From Calcarisporiella thermophila CBS 279.70 (lineage: Eukaryota; Calcarisporiellomycota): a stretch of 64,000 nucleotides of DNA. Location: contig NW_027192197.1 of NCBI RefSeq assembly GCF_041956535.1, forward strand, positions 135,829 through 199,828. Reading direction: 5' to 3'. Within the stretch, counting starts at the first letter, position 1. Every line of letters begins with the position of its first letter. Position numbers and translations under genes: made by a program. This document shows positions 12,070 to 24,008 of this stretch, in pieces. The notes under the pieces are model-generated. The model did no database searches. It saw only the letters and a program-made list of their open reading frames with translations, and had not been told where the DNA came from.

Positions 12070-12978
12070 CGTGTAGGGAAGTAGGGAAGTAGAGCTGGGC
12101 GTAAAGGAAAAACAAGAATTGGGGACGGCCGATCTATGGAAAGCAGGGAGATACTACGATCGATATAAGGGAAAGAGACACGAGCGAAATACAAAAATTG
12201 CGATGGAGCCCATACGTCATTGTTTCATTACCTCAAAGCTTCGCTTGGTTTCAGAAGCCATCAGACCAAGTGATAGTCCTTGTGTGTCGGCCTCTCGTGT
12301 CGTCATCCCTACCTCCCTCTCCGCCTCTCCCTCCACGGCGAGATTCGAGCGGCAGGCGGAGCTCTGCCAATCAGCAAAATTGGTCTCGAAGGAAAAAACG
12401 CTTGCCTTGCCGGATTCGAATCTTACGTTGAACTCTACGCGCTTTGCCGCTCTTCATTTTCGGACTATTTTTGATTCGGGGCCGCATATGGGCGAGTCAA
12501 GCGAGCCCAAATATCTCGACTCTGAAGTATCAAGAAAAAATTCTCCTTAGGAAACGCTTCCTAGTGTGCCCATCCATCTTTCTCATCATCGAAATTCCTG
12601 CCCCTTGCTCGATCTTCCCATTGAATCGTTTCCCTGCAGTGTGATTTTGCCTTGCCCTCCATCCCCGCATCCCCCTTGATCCTGTTGACTTTGTTCCCGC
12701 TGCTCCTCTCGATTAGTTCTCCCATTGTAGCCTTAGCAGTCCTCTCCTCTCTCCCCCATCCCATACTACCTGTTCTCGCTCTCGGCATCAGCCACTATCG
12801 CACAGGGTGGGCCGAATTTTCGCCATCATCTTGTGCTTCCACCGTTAGATCCACCCCTTGCTCTCCCTGTGTCTCTATTTCAGTTTCCACCCTAATTTCC
12901 TCTAGCTCGATTCCTTTTTCCCATCATCCATACTCCAAGGGGGCTTACCCAACTATATTTCTAATTGTATAATCCACT
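12070..12978. promoter_or_regulatory. Divergent intergenic region between HOG1 and G-alpha
   Basis: 909 bp holding both 5' leaders; the G-alpha side is pyrimidine-rich (12650-12960). A CRE/ATF-like core TACGTCAT lies at 12213-12220, about 145 bp upstream of the HOG1 start. It would suit stress-responsive bZIP control, but a single 8-mer is weak evidence. Confidence 0.4.
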
Positions 12979-14445
12979 ATGGGTTTATGTTTATCTGCCG
13001 AAGAGAAGAAGGATCGCGAACGAAGCTTGGCCATCGATCGACAAATTGACGAAGACAATAAAAAGTTACGCAAAGAATGCAAAATTCTCTTATTAGGTAG
13101 GTCCGACTCTGGCCCCCTCCTCTCATCCTTTGATGCTGTTATGTTCGGTTTGAAATCAAGTGCTAACTCGCGTATATTCTTTTTACGCTCTCGCAAGGGA
13201 GCGGAGAGTCGGGAAAGTCTACCATCGTCAAGCAGATGAAGATCATTCACCTCGATGGTTATTCTGAGAACGAGCGTATATGGTGGCGTATTCCCATCTA
13301 CAAGAATGTCCATGAATCAATACAAGCCATCATCATGGCACTGGAAAAATTCGGTCTAAAATTTGACCAACCAGAAAATGAGGTAGTCCGGCTCCACTTA
13401 GGTGGAAGTTTGTAAGGATGGGCCGCTGACTGTTTTATTCTGTGTAGGAACATGCCAATTACATTATGGGATTTCAGATCAACTCGTCCCAGGAGTTCCG
13501 GCTTACTCCTGAATTTGTGGAAGCAGTGGAGTGCGTATGGAAGGATTCCGTCATGGAGAAACTGCTAGAACGGCAAAGCGACTTTTACTTGATGGATTCA
13601 GCACCCTAGTAAGTTTTATTGGCTCCCACACGGACTCAGCTCCGTGCCGCGTTGTTTCCTCGATAACGCTTTTTGTTTCTCGTGTTTAGTTTTGTGTCGG
13701 AAATCCGCCGACTAGGAGCCATCGACTACATCCCCACTCAGGATGACGTGCTCCGCGCTCGCCTACGCTCAACGGGCATCACCGAGACGCGGTTTAACAT
13801 CGGGCAGCTTAATATTCACCTGTTCGACGTAGGAGGACAGCGCAGCGAGCGCAAGAAGTGGATCCACTGCTTTGAATGCGTCACCTCAATCATTTTTTGC
13901 GTAGCGCTCTCGGAGTATGACCAGGTGCGGTTGTCGAGAGAGTGGTGTGCCCGTGGCTCTAGTTTAACGTGTTGGTTTTTCTCTTTCTGCAGGTGTTACT
14001 CGAGGAGTCGGCCCAGAACCGGATGGTGGAGAGCCTGGTCCTCTTCGAGTCCGTCATCAATAGCCGCTGGTTTCTGCGCAGTTCTGTGATCCTCTTCCTC
14101 AACAAATTTGACATTTTCAAACAGAAATTACCGCGAGTGCCGCTCTCCCGCTATTTCCCGGACTACTACGGCGGTGCCGATGTCAGCAAAGCAATCAAGT
14201 ATATAGCATGGCGATTTTCATCCATGAATCGAGCACGACTCAACATCTATCCTCATGTTACAACCGCAATCGACTCGTCAAATATAAGGTGAGTGGAAAG
14301 AGGCATCCTTTTTCTGTTCCTTTGACGGTGCTCATGACTCACGCCTCCACCCCCTTCTCCCCCGATTTACGCCTGTAGGCTGGTATTTGTCGCCGTCAAG
14401 GAGACGATACTACAAAATGCGCTTAAGGACTCGGGAATCCTTTAA
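12979..14445 (+). CDS. Heterotrimeric G protein alpha subunit
   Basis: Six exons: 12979-13096, 13198-13382, 13448-13608, 13690-13924, 13993-14288 and 14379-14445; 353 aa, the standard length. The N-terminus MGLCLS has Gly2 for myristoylation and Cys4 for palmitoylation. GTPase motifs are the P-loop GSGESGKST (split by intron 1), switch [13 protein letters not shown], switch [14 protein letters not shown], guanine-specificity LNKFD and a TTAIDS loop in place of TCAT. The C-terminus LKDSGIL lacks the Cys at -4 that pertussis toxin modifies in Gi-type and fungal group I subunits. That suggests a fungal group III-like (cAMP/nutrient-sensing) subunit, though subgrouping needs a tree. It acts at the plasma membrane below seven-transmembrane receptors. 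Confidence 0.96.
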
Positions 14446-15187
14446 AACCACAAAGTCATGTAGAATCCATTAGTTTACCTCTGGCTAAAGACAGAGGTCT
14501 TTTATATATTATATATATATATTTTTTGTTTTTGTCTTTCTGCATTCAAAATATGCTTGGTTCACCTTCTCTCTGCTCCTACTTTTCCTCCACTACTTAA
14601 CCCCTAATTTCCCTGCCTTTTCGTCTCGTCTTGAACCCAAATATTTTGTGAATTTGTACAGATTTTAACCCTATTTTCTTCTTCTTCTGCATAAATCTCC
14701 TTTATATTTTTTATTTTCTATTCTCCCCCCTTTTCTTCTTCTACTTCTTCTTCTACTTCTTCTTCTTCTACTTAATTATTAATAAATAATCAAGTCAAGG
14801 GAAAAACGGGCACCACCAACGAGCGCTTGTGACTGATCCGACCTCAGATCAATTTATTCAAGGGCGGGCATACTTTGGGGGGAGGACAGAAATTCGTTGG
14901 GTTTCGGTCGAAAATTTTGGACTGATCTCGAGTGGCCAAATGCACACATGTATTCCATGACTCGCTTGTCAAATCCCCCAAAGTTTCCCTGAACTCAATC
15001 TATAAAACCCATCCAAAAGCTGAGATCTCTTTTTATTTCTCCTTCCTTTTATTAACTGCATAAGTTTTTTTTTTCGTTATTGTTTAATCCTGTTCATTAA
15101 CATTAACACACCTCCTCATTTCCCTTTCCCCTGCCATCTTCTTGCTTCTCCGAATCACCTGTAGTCACCCTGACCTCTTGTTCCGCC
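14446..15187. other. Intergenic region with pyrimidine microsatellite
   Basis: 3' region of G-alpha and promoter of the VAP gene. It includes an AT run near 14503-14522 and an imperfect (CTT)n tract at about 14731-14773. No exon seen. Confidence 0.5.
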
Positions 15188-15967
15188 ATGTTGACGCTTC
15201 CCTCTTCCCTTCCTACACAGGCTCGAGAAATTAGCGAGAAGCCGTTGATTCGCATTGCCCCTCCCGAATTCCAATTTCATCGTAGGTGCTTCTGTTTTGA
15301 TATGAAGATTCTGGATGAGAGACTAACACTTAGCCCATCGGCTCTCATTTCCTTTAGCTGCCAAAAACGGAATCGGCCTGGTGAGCCGGTTGACCGTGCG
15401 CAATTTACTTCAAAACTCAATAGCCATCAAATTCAAGGTGGGTTTGCTTGCTGATGCTGTCCCCCGCACTGCAACTAACTGAATGTGCTTCCCCCTCAGA
15501 CCAATGCCCCCCTTCGGTATAGTGTCAAGCCCGTCCAAGCGGTGCTTGCTCCACGCGAGAGCATTCAGATATACGTTCGTAGCGACGGCCCACCACAAGA
15601 AGTCGACCGCTTTCTAATGCAAAGCGTCTCGCTTACGGCCGATGAGGCCAAAGCCATGGACGCGGAGGGCTGGCGCCGCATTGAGCGCTGGCGGATAATG
15701 GAAAACCTGATCAATTGCCGAATCGCCGACGGGATGCTACGGCGGGAGAGCGCCGGCCAGATGGGAATGAAGGAGAGGAATATAGGGCTGGAGAAGGGGG
15801 AGCCCGAGAAGACAAAGCGCCAGGCTCAATGGGCGCTGGTGTCAAGGTATTCCAGGGTTCAGGTCCTGGTCGTGTCTTTTCTGTGCATACTGGTGGGCCT
15901 GATGCTACCGTTCGAGCAGTATTTGAGCGTTTTCTTCCATGAGAATGCCATCGTAGATCGACTTTGA
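15188..15967 (+). CDS. VAP/Scs2-type ER membrane protein with MSP domain
   Basis: Exons 15188-15281, 15358-15437 and 15500-15967; 213 aa. The MSP domain spans about residues 21-120: IRIAPPEFQFHP, LTVRNLLQNSIAIKFKTNAP, and RYSVKPVQAVLAPRESIQIY. The pattern of FK-T-APxxYxVxP is the FFAT-binding face of VAP proteins. A charged linker and a C-terminal membrane anchor follow (VLVVSFLCILVGLMLPF). VAPs tether the ER to other membranes and recruit lipid-transfer proteins. Unusually, the anchor is followed by about 20 further residues (EQYLSVFFHENAIVDRL) where most VAPs stop. MSP identity is clear; partners are not visible. Confidence 0.85.
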
Positions 15968-17481
15968 TTCTCCTGTATAACCCATGTTTTTTCTGTGTTT
16001 CCTTGTTCAACCCCACACCCCGCGCCTTTTTCTTGTACAAATGTTAGCTAATACTTAATCTCTTTTACTCCTTCTTTTCTTCTTTTCCTACTCTCTGTTT
16101 TTATTTTCCTTTGTGGACTGCTGTTCTTTACCATAGCGTTGAAGTTTATTGCCTTGACTTTTGTTTATACATCCATACTTCTCTCTCTATGATATCTTTT
16201 CCATTTACTCTATTCAATTCCAATGTATCACTTGCTTATTTATTCTAATTTTGATTAGTCTTTGGCCTGAGCTTGGACCCAAATGTTGATGGGGAAAACG
16301 TCACATGGGGCGACCAAAATAGAAAAAGTTAGCCTTGCATGGCTCGAAAGTTAAAACGGCCGATTTGGGGGGATGTGACGTGTGAACTTGAAATCTTATT
16401 TCTCACTCCTTACCCATGACCCCCTCCACTTCATTTTGGAAGATGGAGGCTCAGCGAAAAGGTAATTTCGGATGGGTGGAGCTGTGTAACCGTGGACCTC
16501 AGAGTAGGCTCCTGTGGCCGTGCGTAGATTGATATTTCGCCTGGGCCTGGTTTGAATTGCACGGCTAGATGAAGTCATCCTGCATCCATTCTCCCCATTC
16601 TCCCTTATCTTCGGCCGTAACCAGCTGAGGTTGGCCGAAATCGAGATTCGGCCAAGTATACACGAAACTTGGGGGCACCCCTCCCCCCATTTCCCCAATA
16701 TTAGGCTGGAAAAGCGAAGTTTCTCGCTTCGGAGGCCATGTCTTGGACAAGCGACGGACGAGCGAAAGCTTCGGCAATGCCCATGGAAGCACATGTCTGA
16801 ATCCGTGAAAGATTTGGTCCGATGCCATCTTGCACATCACGCCTCCTTGCTTACTTTAGCATTTGGCAAGACCAATGGGCCTTTTATAGCTGCCACTAGA
16901 TGGCCGGTATTATAAACTCGCGTATTCCTTTGGTTAACCTAATAATAAATCAATGGTCGATTGCCCTCAAGCCTTTAGGCCAGCTCCATTCCACGCAGGC
17001 TTGATTGGATGCCTTCAATACAGGCAGCTGTAGAGCTGTGCTCCCGAAGATTCTTCAAAGCACAGGCCTTGGGTTGATGCTAGCATCAATATATTGTGGT
17101 GACCGAGATGGCTTTTTTTATCTATTGCCCCTCTGGCCTGTGAAAATATTGATCTATTTTCCTCGTACACACATGCCATCCTGATCCCACATATTAGATC
17201 GAGTATTAAACTATCAGCGGATCCCATTGGTTGGTGTTATATAACATGGCCAATCAAGGCGGACGAACTTCCAGGTTAAGGTTAGGCAAAATCGGTGGAA
17301 TATCCTGAAAAAAATTTGGACTTTGGTAAGACAGATCACATTTTTTCATATAAAGCGAGAAGAGATCCGAAGCGCCCTCCTCCTGCTCTTTTGCCTAGGG
17401 CTAGTCTCTTCCTCTCCTTCTCTCCGCGCCTGTTCTAGTCCTCATGCGATCTTTCGGCTGTGCTTATGCCAGGCTAGAATA
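15968..17481. other. Large intergenic region
   Basis: 1.5 kb without a supportable gene. Open stretches on the minus strand (16396-16840) have no start context, splice logic or domain. A TATAAA box at 17349-17354, 128 bp before the lipase ATG, marks the likely lipase core promoter. Confidence 0.5.
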
Positions 17482-19143
17482 ATGCGCTTTTCGCTCGTGA
17501 TCTTGCTCATGAACTTGCTACTATGCTGCGTGCTGGGAGCTAGCCTTCATCTAGAGCAACGCGGAATACTCAGTAGCCTCGTGGGGGGAATTACCAATCT
17601 TCTGGGCGGGGGAACGCCTCGCTCGCAACAGAGCTCTTTGCCGCCTGTAGCGAACGAGCGCGCCCCCGCATTACAGAGCACGTCTGCGGGAGGGTCTTCC
17701 ACTTCGTCAGCAGAGCTCGGCGCCAACTCCTCTCGGTCCCGATTCTCCGCTCCCAGAAATTCTACCGCCAAGGCCTCTGCCCCCTCCAAGAGCTCCACCT
17801 CCAAGAAATCTTCTTCCAAGGTGCCCAGCTCCAAGACGGTGAACCCAAGAGTATCGAATGCCAAGCAGCCTAGCTCCAGGCAGCCTAATTCCAAACAGCT
17901 CAACTCCAAATTCCCTTCTTCTAAATCCCCCAAATCGGCCGGCTCCAAGCCTTTTGGCTCTAAAGCTGTCAGCCCAAACTCTTCCTCACCCGGCGCTCCC
18001 GGCGCCCAAGCCCCATCGAATACCCTTAACCCGCCCTCCAACCCCCTTCTTACCTCCATTCCTACCCCCGACCCTGAGTTTCTCCAGGCTAACCACAAGG
18101 GAAACTATCTTCGCTCCGTGCTTGAAACGATACCCAGGGGTGGACGAGAGGCGCTCACCCCTCGCCAACTCCAGGCCCTCATCCAATACACAAAGCTTGC
18201 TCTGCTGGCACAATGCACCGACATCCAACCGGGGCCGTTTACTTGCAAGGTGTTCTGCAACGAATTCCCCAACACAACCACGATCGATCGCTTCCAGTTC
18301 GGCATCCAAGACTATACCGGGTATATTGCAAGGGATGATGCACGAAAGGCGATCATAGTCAGCTTCAAGGGGGCCGACACCATCATTTCCAAGTTGTTTG
18401 ATCTGGCGCTGATTCCGTTTCCGTATTTGAGGGGGAGAGGCAGTGGCCTCGCCATGGTGCATTCTGGTAAGTGTGACTGCTTTCCGAGGTAAACTTGGGA
18501 ACGCAGGCCAAGAGACATGTCAACATAACTTGCCAAGCGCATCGCTAACACACGATTTTCTGGGATAGGCATCATGACTTCCTACTACTCCGCGCGTACC
18601 TTTTTTATATCCAGGGTGGTCAATCAGCTCGCCAGCTTTCCGGACTATACATTGGAGGTCGTCGGCCACAGCATGGGCGGCAATTATGCCGTGATGCATG
18701 CCATCGATCTTCTCGATTCCTTGCCCGACCTCGACCCGAAACGCATCACCCTGGTCACCTTTGGGGAGGCTCGCTTCGGCAACCGAGCCTTTGCAAACTA
18801 CATCGACCGATATGGGTTCCTGAGTAAGCGGGTTGTGAATAAACGCGACAAAGCGCCGCACTTTATCAAGCAATCCATGGGATTCCAGGTAGGCTCAATG
18901 ACCGAACGCATCGCCTTCGTTTCCCAGCGTCAGTCTCATATTTGCTAAACTTGCCTCTATTTTCATGACCTCCTTTAGCACCATGCCCAGGAACTCTGGA
19001 CCGTGCCTGGGCCGGATATAACTACCCTCGCGTGTGATGGTCAAGAGGACCCACAGTGTTCCGATTCCATCGAGGACTCTGCCATCGACGATGACCACCT
19101 CGTCTACCTTGGTATTGATGTGAACATTTGTCAAAAATTATAG
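17482..19143 (+). CDS. Secreted class-3 (alpha/beta-hydrolase) lipase with Ser/Lys-rich N-terminal region
   Basis: Exons 17482-18466, 18569-18888 and 18979-19143; 489 aa. A signal peptide (MRFSLVILLMNLLLCCVLG) is followed by about 170 residues of low-complexity Ser/Lys/Pro with repeated SSK, NSK and PSSK units. The lipase_3 domain starts near residue 215. It has an oxyanion/beta-strand region AIIVSFKGAD, the nucleophile elbow GHSMGG, an Asp in NKRDKAPHF and the catalytic His in DDHLVYLG, so the Ser-Asp-His triad is complete. It should hydrolyse extracellular triacylglycerols or related esters. The basic linker is unusual for the family and may bind the wall or be O-mannosylated. The ATG chosen lies downstream of a TATAAA box at 17349. 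Confidence 0.9.
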
Positions 19144-19729
19144 CCTGGTGGCCGGCCTTATCCATTTCCCTTCATTATTTCGCTTATCTCTATTTAATCT
19201 CTATTGCTAATTTATTCATGAACTCTTTGTAATTTTAATCAATATAAAAGCATATACGGCATCTGGATCGGCCTTGGGGGGAGAGGGGAGGGGGAGAAGA
19301 AAAAGAATAGAACCGTTAGCAGCAGTTAGCCTGCCCACTCTCTACTTTCCAATCTATTTTAGGACGGAAGTGGTTCTATTCCCTATGGAGGTTGTAATTT
19401 CAAAGCAGATAGACCCGCTGAGGGGGACCTCTCGGCTCTTATTAAAATCTATACATGGGAATTTTTAATATGCGAGCAACGTAACTCGAGGAGATAGATA
19501 TTTCAATCTTAGCCGTTGAGACTCCCTTTATATACAGTCTTGATAAACTCTCTTTGTATCTCTGCCTCCAAGTGTGTCATCAAACAAAACCAAAGAGTTG
19601 ACGGCTAGCTCTCCCCTCAACCCCCTCCTCTTTCCCTCCCGTCTTGCCGGTCGCCTCACTCTAACTTCCCGTCTCCTCCTCCCCTTTCTGGACTGGCTGT
19701 CAATTGCATTCAACGTTCTAATTAGTATA
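19144..19729. other. Intergenic region
   Basis: Promoter and 5' leader of the chitin deacetylase gene; a TATATA-like motif lies near 19528. No other feature seen. Confidence 0.45.
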
Positions 19730-21191
19730 ATGCAAATTCTACCATTGCTTATTTCATTGACCACATTCACGCTCACCAGAGGTGTCAGATACCCACAAGC
19801 AGATGCCATCCCGCCCATGCTTGAGGAATGGTATTCGCTCATCAAATGGAATGAGATTCCCAAGGCGCCGCAGTCGCCGAAAGGTGGATTCCCGGATTGC
19901 GATGAAGGAGATGAGTTCTGCGCATGGACTTGCACGGGATGCATGCGGCGCGAGGACGTGAGAGTATGCCCAGACAAGGGTATATGGGGGCTGACGGTCT
20001 GTAGATAGAAATATACATAACCGATACTAATCAAATTTGGGCTAATTCAAGTTTTTATTTCGTTCTCTTTCACTTTGGCTTTGTCACTTGCCATTATCCA
20101 TTAGTATGACGACGGTCCCACCGAGTTTTCCACGGCTCTCCTGGACTATCTCGATGCGATCAACCAAAAGGCAACCTTTTTCATCATCGGGTCCCGGGCC
20201 GTGGACCACGGGCACCTTCTTGAACGCGCCTTCAAGGCGGGCCACCACATTGCTTCCCATACTTGGTCGCACCGTCCGCTCACCTCGCTTTCCAACGAGC
20301 AAATTGTCGCAGAGATGAAATGGACGGAGCACGCCATTCGGGATCGGATTGGCGTGACCGTGAAATACATGCGGCCGCCGTTTGGAGATATCGACGACCG
20401 GGTCAGGGGGATACTAGCGCAGCTGGGATACCGCATCGTCATCTGGTCGCACGACTCCAACGATTGGATGCTGAAAGAGAACGTTGGGTTCTCATACGAG
20501 GTTTTGTGTTATTCTCTCCGGATTTCGGCCTAGAAGGATGGAGTGCTGATTGTTTTTTATTCCAAACATATAGTGGATCGGGGGTAACTTCACTCGATGG
20601 GAGGTGGAATCAAGGGACTGGAAAACAGGAGTAAGTTTTCTGGAAACTTTGCTTGACCTCGTTTGAAATCACGAACTAAATAAACCCCTTGTTTCTCTAT
20701 TACATCAAACCCTTTTAGGCCATTTCTTTGGAACAGTAAGTTTTCCTTTCTCCGCTTTTTCCATTGACTTCATTCTAATGGGGAAGTTGATGTGTCCTCG
20801 GTGCCTCTATAGCGACCTCTATGAAATCACGGTCAAAGCGGCCATCCAGGTCCTTCCCGCCCTCCGTCGCACCTTCACCGTGGTTCCCGTCGCCACATGC
20901 CTCAATGACCCACACCCTTATGTAGAAAACATCTCCTACCCAACTTTAGAAGATTTCTTACGCACTAGCAGCGTCAATCGTACCTCCACCCTGTCTCCTC
21001 CCCTAGCTTCCACATCCGCCTCCTCCAGAGATTTCCCCTCGCCGACTCCAACTGAGTTTGTCAAAACGCGTAATCCAACAAGTGCGCACAAGGCTTGGTC
21101 AGGAGCGGCAGCGAAAGAGGAAGGCGAGTTGAAAAGACTACTGTTGTGGCTGGCATTGATCCAGAGTGCGTTTTTTATTTGCACTCTTTGA
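19730..21191 (+). CDS. Chitin deacetylase, GPI-type (NodB polysaccharide deacetylase)
   Basis: Exons 19730-19996, 20105-20500, 20574-20630, 20719-20735 and 20813-21191; 371 aa. After a signal peptide (MQILPLLISLTTFTLTRG), the NodB motifs appear in order: TYDDGP (motif 1, usually TFDDGP), SHTWSH (motif 2, metal His pair), RPPFGDID (motif 3), WSHDSNDW (motif 4) and SLEHDLYE (motif 5). The metal-dependent enzyme converts chitin to chitosan at the wall. Exon 4 is a 17-nt micro-exon, and the motif-5 catalytic His codon is split by the intron after it. The Ser/Thr-rich tail ends in a hydrophobic segment (LLLWLALIQSAFFICTL), typical of a GPI-attachment signal. Confidence 0.94.
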
Positions 21192-21433
21192 TACACAAGG
21201 GTCAAGTCTGTATAGTTTATATACTTTAGCATATTATTTTTTCTTTTGCTTTCTCTCTCTCTTTTATTTTTTTTTTTTCAAGCAGTTTATCTAAGCTCAT
21301 ATTATACCACATGTTGAATATCAATTTATATAAAATATCCATTTGCTCTCTTCCCAGGAACCTGGTTGTGTATTCTCGAAAGATAGCCATGAGGAACCAA
21401 AAAAAAAAGAGTGATACCGGAACATCCAAAGCA

Positions 21434-24008
21434 TCACACTTCACCCTCTTCTTTTGGCTCGTCTAAATCCATATACTGCAGTCTGGGCCTAGAATCCAAA
21501 GACCGGTCGACCGGCGCTTCCGATTCCGGGCCATCCTCCTGGCGAGAGCGGGACCGTTTAGAGGGTCGCTTGTCTTCATACTCGTTGTCGCTCTCGGATT
21601 CGCTGTGCCCGCGAGAGTACGATCTCCGCCGTCGGTGGCGGTGCTTGCGGCTGCTCCCACTGCTATGATGGGTGCCTTTTCGTTCCCGGTCACCGCCACT
21701 ATCTGCATCCTCCAGCTCGCCCTCTTCCTCAATATGCCGTCGTAGCCGGCGCATGTATTTTTCGAACACTTCAATGCGCTTTTCATCGGATTCCACGGCC
21801 TGGAACTCTTCTGTGTTTTCGTATCGCCGCTTGACCTATTCACGAAAAAAAAAGGGGGCGGTGAGTAAACAGAAACTGATGCCTTGCCAGAGCAAGTTTG
21901 AAAAGAGCGCTCTCAGGGCCAACCTCTTCCCAACTGGTGTCCAGGGTGATCGGCGGGTTAGAGTATTTCAATGCGCGCCTAAATTCTTCTGCTCGTTTGC
22001 GGGCTCGACGCTCCTGTCGCCGCTGCTCATCCTTGAGATGACGTATGGAACGGCGGTGTAAATGGTCAAAGATCAAAGACAGGTTTTCGCGCCCATAGGC
22101 TTTATATTTCTCCTCCTGCGACACAAAGTCGACGAACTGTTCGAGGGAGGTGTCCGGTGTGACCCGGAAATCTTTGTCCTAATATAAATAGTGAAAAAGA
22201 AAAAAAAGATATTAAGCATTCCTGCCTACGAGCGCCTTGATCGAATGAGCGAAGTACCTGTAAATAGTGCTCCACGCTTTTACGCTGGTCATACAGTTGC
22301 TCCTCCAATTCTCCAACCAGATCCCAGAAGAGCTCCAGTGGGGACGATCCAGGCTGCCCAAGGATTTGTAGGTACCGTTGGTCGTTAGCAAGATGAGGAT
22401 ATATTTCCATCCACAGGGTTTTCGCATGGATCAGACCTTTGCTTTTCAGCTCCCCTAGCAGCTCCTATGGAAGTGAAGAGCAAGGAAGATGAGAGGAACT
22501 CTTGGGAAAAATAAATCGAATGCAAATCCCGGGTAGCTTGCCTTGAATTTGTCTCGGTTCTGCCTTTCCTGTCGTAATTTTTTCCGTTTTTCTTCCTCCC
22601 TCTTTTCATCCTCCTCCCGCTCCAGCTTCTTGATAAACTCCTCCCACACATCCAATATGTCCATCCACGGCAACTGGTCGATTCCTTGGGCTTTGAATTC
22701 TGGCAACGCCGTGAAGATGGCCTTCGCATCCTTCCACTTTGTGCGTACATTAATATCCGGGTGTGTGTGCAAGATGTTATTGAGCGCGTCGGTACGTTCG
22801 CGCCGTAACTTGCGGTCGCGCTCTTTTTCGCGATTATGGAGGTCGCTCACATAATCATCAAAAATGCGCTCGAGTTCGCGCGGGGAGGTAGAGAGGGCCT
22901 GGAAAGCGGGCTCATTAGCAAATATCTTTGCGACTTTTCTAAATGGCTCGCAATATAAGTTAGAGGGGGGAATCAATGATATAAATAGATAGATGGTCTA
23001 CCCAAATCTCGTATTGGATGTTATTTCAGGGTGAGAGGATAGCAGTCGAAGAAAATCCTCTCGTGCCTTGGCAAGGAACGCCTCTCTTTCTTCCTATAGT
23101 CGAGTATGAGATCAGAATTTGAGAAGGCATTATAGTTCTTAAATCCAGCTAAATCTTACCTTTTCTGCTTTCAACAGCCCATCAATGTATTTTTGGAACG
23201 TCGCTTTCCGTTCCGCCGTAGTTTTCAGTACTTTGTACTGTGGTCGAGTGATGATGGCACGCATGGTCTGCTCCCACGTCCAACTGGATTCCACTCCCTG
23301 CAAAGGCAGAGGTTATCATTAGAGATCCTTCAATATTCTTTTTTTTTTGGTAAAGCTTAAGCTTACCGCATTTTTTAGGAGCTTCATGAATTCTCCCTCT
23401 GGATCCTGCACATCAGTTAATTCCATCGCAGCCTCACCCTGTTTTGACATGGCTCCGGTCTGTGGAGCTGGCGGGGGAACGGGATCCAGCTTACTAAGTT
23501 GGCAGAAAAGGATGAATAAAAGTATTCCAGAGGACATGACAAGTGGGAACATACCCTTCTTGCTTTAGCTTCTCGATCTTTTCTACCATTACTAAAAAAT
23601 AAAAAAAGATTTGAAGGTTAAACTTTGAGTACTCTAGGATAGAGGTTGGATTCATATTCACATTGGTATTCTTGTGGCATATCCCATTTTGACTCTTTAG
23701 TTTTCGCATTGTAATAGTATTTCTTTCCTTCCGCAGTGGTGTGTTCTTTCCATTCGCACTCAGCTCGCACGCGCTCTTCAGGCGTCATTAACTCGGCAGG
23801 TTTTTCCCAAGAGCTCTTACCGCTTGCCGCGTGGTAATAATACTTGCGGCCTTCGGGCGATGTGTATTCAGCCCAGCCGTGCTAAATCAGACACAAAAAA
23901 TTAAGAAGAAAGCTCCAAGAATGTAGCCGATGACTGAAAACATACGTTTGATTGCGCGTAGGCTGCATTGGAGCCTTGGATCCCGGATGGAGCACTAGTG
24001 GGTGGCAT
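21434..24008 (-). CDS. PRP40: U1 snRNP-associated splicing factor PRP40 (WW-FF protein)
   Basis: Ten exons: 23946-24008, 23662-23881, 23555-23591, 23367-23493, 23160-23297, 23002-23093, 22542-22938, 22258-22464, 21924-22178 and 21434-21835; 645 aa. Two WW domains lie at residues 23-53 and about 64-94 (start [15 protein letters not shown] and [15 protein letters not shown]). A linker and a series of FF-type helical repeats follow ([30 protein letters not shown] and others). The C-terminus is RS-rich and acidic, ending EEGEV. PRP40 bridges U1 snRNP to branch-point factors and the polymerase II tail. The intron 22465-22541 starts with GC instead of GT (AAG|GCAAGC), a rare but known GC-AG class. 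It is divergent from PPIL4. Confidence 0.94.

Noticed and set aside
12411-12430. tRNA B-box-like GGATTCGAATC
   Set aside because: No acceptor, D or anticodon stem can be folded around it.
16396-16840. Minus-strand open frames of 91-132 codons
   Set aside because: No promoter, splice logic, domain or start context; treated as intergenic.
17547-18098. Antisense open frame (183 codons) under the lipase Ser/Lys arm
   Set aside because: Leu/Glu-rich shadow of Ser/Lys codons; sense gene is well supported.
22465-22541. Frameshift in PRP40
   Set aside because: Explained by a GC-AG intron with strong consensus; frame continues correctly into ELLGELK.
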